From contig DGIP01000261.1 of assembly GCA_002386405.1 (NCBI GenBank), positions 1,321 to 20,819 on the forward strand: a stretch of DNA of 19,499 nucleotides, in the 5' to 3' direction. The stretch is from Stenotrophomonas maltophilia (lineage in GTDB: Bacteria > Pseudomonadota > Gammaproteobacteria > Xanthomonadales > Xanthomonadaceae). Both the position numbers and the translations under genes were made by a program. Below, piece by piece: positions 14,939-19,499 of this stretch (the stretch's first letter is position 1; each line of letters starts with the position of its first letter). Below the pieces are notes generated by a model. That model worked only from the letters and a program-made list of their open reading frames with translations. It made no database searches and was not told where the DNA came from.

Positions 14939-15361
14939 TCATTCCGGGCGGGTCAGCGCCAGCAGGCCTTCCAGCAGCCGGGCCGCACGCGGCTGCCCGT
15001 CATCGTCGATCGGGCACGCCATGGACTGCAGCCAGAAGCCGTGCGCGGCGCGGCGCGCGGCGGTGAGGCGGTGGTCGTCGCCTTCGCCGGGGTGGCGCAG
15101 CAGCTGGGCCTGGATCCACCGTTTGAGGGCCTGGGCGATTTCCGGATCCGGCCGCCCACGCGGCACCCCGGCGCCCGGTTCGGGCGGCAGCAGGCATGCA
15201 CGGAAAATCGCGGTGACATAGGCACGGGAAAAGCGCCCGTGGCGGTCCGGGTCCTGTTCGATCAGCGCCTGTACCGCCTGGTCGAACGTGACCAGCGCGG
15301 CAGCCAGCGCCGGTGCGTCTGCGGGTTCGTCGGTGCTCAGCATCGGGAAGGGTCGGCTCAT
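14939..15361 (-). CDS. Uncharacterised 140-residue protein coupled to a DUF2384-like gene
   Basis: 140 residues from ATG 15361; no family recognised. Mostly helical: ALAAALVTFDQAVQALIEQD, then RFSRAYVTAIFRACLLPP, then DPEIAQALKRWIQAQLLRHP and AARRAAHGFWLQSMA. No signal peptide or membrane span. Its ATG overlaps the upstream TGA as ATGA, so it is translated together with the 75-residue DUF2384-like protein. In MbcTA/ParST modules the DUF2384 antitoxin pairs with a RES-domain toxin, but no RES motifs are visible here. A toxin or binding-partner role is therefore only an inference from position. Confidence 0.7.
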   Translation of the reverse strand: MSRPFPMLSTDEPADAPALAAALVTFDQAVQALIEQDPDRHGRFSRAYVTAIFRACLLPPEPGAGVPRGRPDPEIAQALKRWIQAQLLRHPGEGDDHRLTAARRAAHGFWLQSMACPIDDDGQPRAARLLEGLLALTRPE

Positions 15362-15585
15362 GTGGGGGCCTGCGGTAGTTGCGGCGGCGCGGTGCCCGCC
15401 TGCGCGAGCACCCCGTGCAGCAGTTCAATCACCCGTTCGCCCTGGCCGTTGCAGGCCAGTTCGAAGGTGGTGTGGCCGCCCAGGGCGGCCAGTGGGGCAT
15501 GCAGGATCCATTGCAGTACCTGGGTGCGGTCCGGCTCGATCTGCAGTGCTACGTTGGCGACACGGCGTACGATGCCTTCGCGCAT
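15358..15585 (-). CDS. Very short DUF2384 (MbcA/ParS-like) protein
   Basis: 75 residues from ATG 15585, two bases after the mipA stop. The central segment QWILHAPLAALGGHTTFELA followed by CNGQGERVIELLHGVLAQ resembles the C-terminal DUF2384 core of MbcA/ParS/Xre antitoxins (W-x-x-x-P-x-x-x-L-G-G-x-x-x-x-E-L then G-x-x-x-V-x-x-L-L). The usual N-terminal Xre-like helix-turn-helix is absent; only about 25 residues precede the core. It cannot act as a full DNA-binding antitoxin by itself. It lies between mipA and the 140-residue gene with tight coupling on both sides. The family assignment is by pattern only and should be treated as moderate. Confidence 0.65.
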   Translation of the reverse strand: MREGIVRRVANVALQIEPDRTQVLQWILHAPLAALGGHTTFELACNGQGERVIELLHGVLAQAGTAPPQLPQAPT

Positions 15586-15587
15586 GG

Positions 15588-16364
15588 TCAGAATCCGTAA
15601 GTGAGCGCCAGCAGCGCGGTATCCATGTGGTCGCCGCGGGTCATCGGGCTGTCCTTCACCGCGCTGGAAAGCAGGGTGCGGCGCAGCGATGCGGTGGCGG
15701 TCCAGTGCGCGCCCAGCGGCATCAGCGCGGTGACATCCATGTAGGGAGCCACGCCGCTGTCGGCCTTGTAACGGGCCAGGCCGCTGCGCTGTGCTTCATC
15801 GGCGCTGATGCCGAAGTAGTAATCGTTGAGCGCGTTGCTGGCGTAGTTCACGCCCACGCCGGGAATCAGCACGACCTTGCCGGTCGGAATCGGGTAGGAA
15901 TACTTGGCGTCCGCCGCCACGCCACCACCGTGCCCGCTCACTTCGGCCAGTACGTTGCCCTGCAATACGCCCCACGGCGCGGTATGGCGCACGGCCACGC
16001 CGGCCATTGCCGAGAGGTTGCGGTTGTCGAGCTGGCGCAGCTGCAGGTCATCGGTATCCTTGCGCTTGAAGCGCATCACGTGCGGCTGGGCCAGCAGCGA
16101 GACTTCGGTTTTCTCGTTGTCGAACAGCGTGTAGCCGATGCTGCCGCCACGGAAATGGAACTTTTTGCCTTCGTAGTTGATGACCGGTGCGGGCAGCACG
16201 TCGGTGTCATAGCCGGCATAGGGCGACTTCTGCGCCACCACGGCCAACCCCAGGCTGCTGCGGGGCCTTTCGCCGGGGGCGGCCTGGGCCAGCACACTGC
16301 CGCTGGCCAGCAGGCCCAGCAGGGTGATGCCTGCCGTCGCTGCCTTCCGTGAACCGATTTGCAT
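15588..16364 (-). CDS. MipA/OmpV-family outer-membrane protein
   Basis: 258 residues from ATG 16364, preceded by AGGAG at eight bases. A signal peptide (MQIGSRKAATAGITLLGLLA, then SGSVLA) is cleaved near residue 26. The mature protein shows MipA/OmpV hallmarks: LGLAVVAQKSPYAGYDTDVL followed by PAPVINYEGKKFHFRGGSIG, the middle KVVLIPGVGVNYASNALNDY YFG region, and the end TALLALTYGF with a C-terminal aromatic residue suited to BAM insertion. Homologues act as porin-like or murein-complex scaffolds and are often controlled by an adjacent two-component system. Here the OmpR-type regulator and kinase lie divergently 116 bases away. Two small genes follow within the same operon. Confidence 0.9.
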   Translation of the reverse strand: MQIGSRKAATAGITLLGLLASGSVLAQAAPGERPRSSLGLAVVAQKSPYAGYDTDVLPAPVINYEGKKFHFRGGSIGYTLFDNEKTEVSLLAQPHVMRFKRKDTDDLQLRQLDNRNLSAMAGVAVRHTAPWGVLQGNVLAEVSGHGGGVAADAKYSYPIPTGKVVLIPGVGVNYASNALNDYYFGISADEAQRSGLARYKADSGVAPYMDVTALMPLGAHWTATASLRRTLLSSAVKDSPMTRGDHMDTALLALTYGF

Positions 16365-16480
16365 GGGTACTGCTCCTGGGAGGACGATCAAACCCCCATG
16401 GTGGCCGCCGGACATTGTGGGAACGTTGCGCCGGCCGGCGCGGTACCATCGGCGCCCATTACCCCCTTGCCCGTATTGCC
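16365..16480. promoter_or_regulatory. Divergent control region with a 14-bp perfect palindrome
   Basis: 116 bases separate mipA (minus) from the response regulator (plus). A perfect 14-base palindrome, GCGCCGG/CCGGCGC, spans 16428-16441 at 40-53 bases from the regulator start. OmpR-type proteins normally bind direct repeats, so the palindrome may be an operator for this or another regulator, or a GC-rich chance event. No clear -35/-10 pair was identified and the regulator has no obvious Shine-Dalgarno sequence. Confidence 0.4.
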
Positions 16481-17155
16481 ATGCGCATCCTGCTGCTTGA
16501 AGACGACCCCGAACTGGCCGGCGCCATCCAGGCCAGCCTGGGCCGGCATGGCATGGTGGTGGACCTGGTGGTGTCGATGGCGCAGGCGGCCGAGGCGCTG
16601 AAATCCGGCGTGCACCAGGTGCTGCTGCTGGACCGGCAGCTGCCCGATGGCGATGGCGCCAATTTCGTGCGGGTGGCGCGCAGCCACATTCCCAACCTGC
16701 CGGTGATCATGCTCACCGCGCGCGATTCGGTGGCCGACCGCGTGGTCGGGTTGGATGTAGGTGCCGACGATTACCTGACCAAACCCTTCGCGGTGGAAGA
16801 GCTGCTGGCGCGGATCCGCGCGATTTCGCGGCGGCCGGCGCAGATCACCCTGCCGGTACTGGCGCTGGGGCGGCTGCAGTTTGATTTCGTGGCACGCGAA
16901 GCCAGCGTGGACGGTGCGCTGCTGGCACTGCCGCGCCGGCAGCTGCTGGTGCTGGAAGCACTGGCCCTGCGCCAGGGCCGCACGGTGGCACGCGCGGCGC
17001 TGCAGGAAGCGGTGTATGGCTTCGATGATGAGATTCAATCCAACGCGCTCGATGCGCACGTGTCCAAGCTGCGCCGCGCGCTGGCCGATGCCGATGCGCA
17101 GGTGGAAATCCACGTGATGCGCGGCATTGGCTACCTGCTCAAGGAAACCGCATGA
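16481..17155 (+). CDS. OmpR-family response regulator
   Basis: 224 residues from ATG 16481 (MRILLLEDDPELAGAIQASL). The receiver domain has Asp8/Asp9, phosphoacceptor Asp51 (LLLDRQLPDGDG), Thr79 (IMLTARD) and Lys101 (DDYLTKPF). After a short linker, residues about 130-222 form the winged-helix output domain of the OmpR/PhoB class (LLALPRRQLLVLEALALRQG, LDAHVSKLRRAL, VMRGIGYLL). It is expected to bind DNA and control transcription, with the divergent mipA operon as first candidate. Its stop overlaps the kinase ATG as ATGA. The open frame extends to 16349 without a plausible start. Confidence 0.95.
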   Translation: MRILLLEDDPELAGAIQASLGRHGMVVDLVVSMAQAAEALKSGVHQVLLLDRQLPDGDGANFVRVARSHIPNLPVIMLTARDSVADRVVGLDVGADDYLTKPFAVEELLARIRAISRRPAQITLPVLALGRLQFDFVAREASVDGALLALPRRQLLVLEALALRQGRTVARAALQEAVYGFDDEIQSNALDAHVSKLRRALADADAQVEIHVMRGIGYLLKETA

Positions 17156-18486
17156 AGTTCCTCAAACCCGGCTCGCTGTCCTTCAGCCTGGCCTGGAAGA
17201 TCTGCCTGATCCAGATGACCATGGTGGCGGTGGGGCTTACCGGCATGGTGCTGATGTACGGCGATCGTGGCGCGGCCTATATCGACTGGAAAACCAGTCA
17301 ATCGGTGGCCGAGGCGATCCATGTGGAGGGCGATGCGCTGCGCGTGGACTGGGATGCGGTGAACGAGGCGGTGCCTGACCGTCCGGCCACGTTCTGGTTC
17401 GCCGCCGCCGATGAGCAGGGCCGCACCCTGGAGCAGGGCAACGTACCGGCCGCGTTCCGCCCGCTGGTGCAGCAGCTGCAGCACGTGGAGCCCACCGATG
17501 TGCGCACGCGCACGCACGGGGTGGAACTGGCGATGCGGGTATGGGTGACCGAGCCCGATGGCGGGCGCATCCACGTAATGCTGGGCGGCATTCCGCATCG
17601 CGGGCTGTGGCGGCAGATGCTGGTGGTGATCGGCTACCTGGGCGGCTGGATCACCCTGCCGCTGATCGTGATCACGCTGGTGGTGGCGCCGTGGGCGATC
17701 CATCGCTCGCTGCGCGGGGTGAACCGGGTGGCGGCGCAGGCCGCGGCGATCCAGATCACTGAACGCGGGCGCGGGCTGGATACCCACGCCGTGCCGCGCG
17801 AGATCGTGCCGCTGGTGGATGCGTTCAACGCGGCAGTGCGGCGCATTGGTGAAAGCTACGATGCGCAGGACCGCTTCCTGGTGGGCGCCGCGCATGAGCT
17901 GCGCATGCCGATTGCCATCCTGGCCACGCGCATTGCCGACCTGCCGCCGGGGCAGGTGCGTTCGCGCCTGCAGCGCGACCTTGGCCGGCTGAGCAACATC
18001 GCCGAACAGCTGCTGGACCTGCAGCGGCTGGATCACCACCGCAGCCAGCACCAGCGCATCGACCTGGCCGCCTTGACCGGCGAGGTCGCCGCCGATGTGG
18101 CGCCGCTGCTGATCGATGCCGGCTACGAATTCGCGGTGGAAGCACCGGACGCACCGGTCTGGGTGCGCGGTGATCCGGATGCGCTGCACCGGGTGATCAG
18201 CGGCCTGCTGCAGAACGCCATCGCCCACGGCGGTGGGCGTGGGCTGGTGGTGGTGGAGCTGCAGGCCGGCGGGGTGCTGTCGGTCAGCGACGAGGGCGAT
18301 GGCGTGCCCGAGCAGGCCCGGCAATCGATATTCGAGCCGTTCCACCGGCTGCGCCCCAGCGGCAGTGGCAGCGGGCTGGGGTTGTATCTGGCGCGTGAAA
18401 TCATGCTGCGCCACGGCGGCGGCATCGTGGCCGAAGAGGCGGCCAGCGGCGGTGCACGGTTTGTGATGACCTTGCCGGTGGTATAG
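17152..18486 (+). CDS. Transmembrane sensor histidine kinase
   Basis: 444 residues from ATG 17152, overlapping the regulator stop. Topology: membrane helix 1 at about residues 15-36 (ICLIQMTMVAVGLTGMVLMY), a periplasmic sensor of about 115 residues, and helix 2 at about 155-182 (MLVVIGYLGGWITLPLIVIT). A HAMP-like linker precedes the dimerisation helix with phosphoacceptor His248 in GAAHELRMPIAILATRI; Met replaces the more usual Thr/Ser before Pro. The HATPase domain has the N-box LLQNAIAHGG, the G1 box DEGDGVP, the F-box IFEPFHRL and the G2 box SGSGLGLYLA. Cognate to the upstream OmpR-type regulator. The periplasmic signal is unknown; the divergent MipA gene suggests an envelope stimulus. Confidence 0.95.
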   Translation: MKFLKPGSLSFSLAWKICLIQMTMVAVGLTGMVLMYGDRGAAYIDWKTSQSVAEAIHVEGDALRVDWDAVNEAVPDRPATFWFAAADEQGRTLEQGNVPAAFRPLVQQLQHVEPTDVRTRTHGVELAMRVWVTEPDGGRIHVMLGGIPHRGLWRQMLVVIGYLGGWITLPLIVITLVVAPWAIHRSLRGVNRVAAQAAAIQITERGRGLDTHAVPREIVPLVDAFNAAVRRIGESYDAQDRFLVGAAHELRMPIAILATRIADLPPGQVRSRLQRDLGRLSNIAEQLLDLQRLDHHRSQHQRIDLAALTGEVAADVAPLLIDAGYEFAVEAPDAPVWVRGDPDALHRVISGLLQNAIAHGGGRGLVVVELQAGGVLSVSDEGDGVPEQARQSIFEPFHRLRPSGSGSGLGLYLAREIMLRHGGGIVAEEAASGGARFVMTLPVV

Positions 18487-18502
18487 GGAAACTGCGGTGC
18501 CG

Positions 18503-18557
18503 GGTATAGGTCGGATACCAATATCAGACTAATCCGATAGTCCCTTAACTAGTAGGG
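18503..18557. promoter_or_regulatory. Cluster of inverted repeats upstream of the 67-residue gene
   Basis: Three short inverted repeats overlap in an AT-rich patch: GGTAT/ATACC (18503-18507 and 18515-18519), TCGGAT/ATCCGA (18511-18516 and 18532-18537) and CCCT/AGGG (18542-18545 and 18554-18557) flanking ACTAGT. This lies 40-95 bases before the ATG at 18597 and probably includes its promoter and operator. The regulator is unknown, and no standard -35/-10 pair stands out. Confidence 0.4.
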
Positions 18558-18596
18558 CCGTATGGTGCGGGGTAAGGGATAACCCCGGAGTGCACC

Positions 18597-18800
18597 ATGA
18601 ATATTACCGTGCAGCACGCGGACCGCCGCTGGCGCGTCCTTGACCCCAGTCGCAATGAAACTGCTGCGTTCGCCGAAGGCGCCGTGGCCTTTGATTTTGC
18701 CGACAACCTGGCCCGCGAACAGCACGCGGAAACCGGGCACAGCATCGCGGTGCGGGTGGAAGTGGAAGAGGCCTTTGTCGACGTGGTGCGCTACGGCTGA
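18597..18800 (+). CDS. Small protein, possibly DUF2188-like
   Basis: 67 residues; GGAG (18587-18590) precedes ATG 18597. The protein starts MNITVQHADRRWRVLDPSRN, has a central helix-like segment EGAVAFDFADNLAREQHAE and ends in two strand-like pieces (HSIAVRVEVEEAFVDVVRYG). The beta-beta-alpha-beta-beta pattern and W-x-V start resemble DUF2188, but the match is loose and the function is unknown. It is probably cytosolic and monocistronic. A short GGGGT/ACCCC hairpin lies in its leader (18570-18585 region). Confidence 0.7.
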   Translation: MNITVQHADRRWRVLDPSRNETAAFAEGAVAFDFADNLAREQHAETGHSIAVRVEVEEAFVDVVRYG

Positions 18801-18857
18801 CGGCCCGTAACCGGTCAGCTGCGCGTTGGCTAGTTGAATCGACCCTGAAATGAGCGA

Positions 18858-18879
18858 CCTTCGGCCTATAGGCGGAAGG
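18858..18879. terminator. Hairpin between the 67-residue gene and the DUF3011 gene
   Basis: CCTTCGGCC (18858-18866) / GGCGGAAGG (18871-18879) around a TATA loop, with one internal G-G mismatch. No T-tract follows, so it is not a standard intrinsic terminator; it may be an mRNA 3'-end structure or part of the control region of the next gene. Confidence 0.35.
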
Positions 18880-18928
18880 CGCCGCTTGCCTGATCCTGTG
18901 CCTATTCACAAAACGGATCGGGGCAGGC

Positions 18929-19486
18929 ATGAGGAACGACGCGATGGCCAATGGAACGCACAAGTGGGCGTGGGCGCTGCTGCCGGCGCTGCTGGCTGCT
19001 GGCGCGGCTGCACAGGCGCAGCAGTACGACCGTTACCGTGACGATGGCTACAACGATGGCCCGGTGCGCTGCGAATCGATCAAGGGCCGCACCCAGCAGT
19101 GCCCGATCAATGGCCGCGCACGGCTGGTGCGCCAGCTGTCGGGAACCCAGTGCATCGAGGGCGACACCTGGGGCCAGGCACGCAATGGCGTGTGGGTTAC
19201 GCGCGGTTGCCGCGCGGAGTTCATTGCCGAAGGCCGGCGGCCGTCGCATGGCAATGGCAACGGCTGGGGCAACAACGGCGGCGGCTGGGGTGGTGGTCGC
19301 GGGCAGGTGATCAGCTGCGATTCCAACGACAAGCGCATGCGCCGCTGCAACGTGAACGTTCGCCGCGATGTGCGGCTGATCCGCCAGACCTCGCGTACGG
19401 CCTGCGTGGAAGGCCGCACCTGGGGCTGGAACCGCGACGGCGTCTGGGTCAACGGCGGTTGCCGCGCGGAGTTTGAGATCCGGTAA
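18929..19486 (+). CDS. Secreted protein with two DUF3011 repeats
   Basis: 185 residues from ATG 18929; ATG 18944 (MANGTHKW) is an equally good start. A signal peptide (WAWALLPALLAAGAAAQAQ) is cleaved near residue 30. Two tandem DUF3011 units follow, at about 46-101 and 127-185, each with four cysteines (48, 58, 75, 94 and 130, 140, 159, 178) and the pattern RQxSxxxCxxGxTWG ... VWVxxGCRAEF. A Gly/Asn/Trp-rich linker (NGNGWGNNGGGWGGG) joins them. The cysteines probably form disulfides in the periplasm or outside the cell. The function of DUF3011 is unknown to me. The gene is complete and ends 13 bases before the window edge. Confidence 0.88.
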   Translation: MRNDAMANGTHKWAWALLPALLAAGAAAQAQQYDRYRDDGYNDGPVRCESIKGRTQQCPINGRARLVRQLSGTQCIEGDTWGQARNGVWVTRGCRAEFIAEGRRPSHGNGNGWGNNGGGWGGGRGQVISCDSNDKRMRRCNVNVRRDVRLIRQTSRTACVEGRTWGWNRDGVWVNGGCRAEFEIR

Positions 19487-19499
19487 GGCGCACCCGCCG

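Noticed and set aside
13985..15604. Plus-strand ORF of 539 residues over the hypothetical and DUF2384-like genes
   Set aside because: Translation is Arg/Ala/Ser/Pro-rich low complexity and runs through several better minus-strand genes with coupled starts and ribosome-binding sites.

Overview
The window reads as a chromosomal segment of a high-GC gammaproteobacterium of the family Xanthomonadaceae, most likely Stenotrophomonas. Three things point there: the gene order thrS-infC-rpmI-rplT-pheS-pheT-ihfA-merR-tRNA-Pro, the protein sequences, and one short GTAG-headed palindrome at 2200-2222 that matches the SMAG (REP-like) repeats of Stenotrophomonas maltophilia. The genus is inferred, since no marker such as 16S rRNA is present.

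Bases 1-7560 are a conserved translation block on the plus strand: the 3' part of thrS, infC (apparently with an AUC start), rpmI and rplT behind their own promoter and a structured leader, pheS and pheT behind an intrinsic-terminator-like attenuator, then ihfA, a small MerR-type regulator that overlaps ihfA, and tRNA-Pro(GGG) with its own promoter -10 and a strong terminator.

Bases 7561-10790 are accessory. Directly behind the tRNA gene lies a visibly lower-GC, overlapping two-gene unit: an uncharacterised protein with a TPR-like N-terminal half, and a HEPN-domain protein. This is the best candidate for an undescribed defence or toxin-antitoxin-like system. A bidirectional terminator separates it from a minus-strand orphan gene with an unusual leader and upstream ORF, followed by a GNAT acetyltransferase.

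Bases 10791-13441 hold a PAS/HWE-family histidine kinase translationally coupled to a receiver-only response regulator, a 432-base gap with one possible small membrane protein, a DUF1328 membrane peptide, and a hicAB module whose HicB lacks its usual DNA-binding C-terminus.

Bases 13518-16364 are minus strand: an outer-membrane transporter-like protein, an acidic/charged hypothetical protein, then an operon (transcribed right to left) of a MipA/OmpV outer-membrane protein, a very short DUF2384/MbcA-like protein and a coupled unknown protein. Divergent from mipA is an OmpR-type response regulator with its sensor kinase (16481-18486), which plausibly controls the mipA operon through the shared 116-base intergenic region. 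The window closes with a small orphan protein behind an inverted-repeat-rich promoter region and a secreted, cysteine-rich protein made of two DUF3011 repeats.
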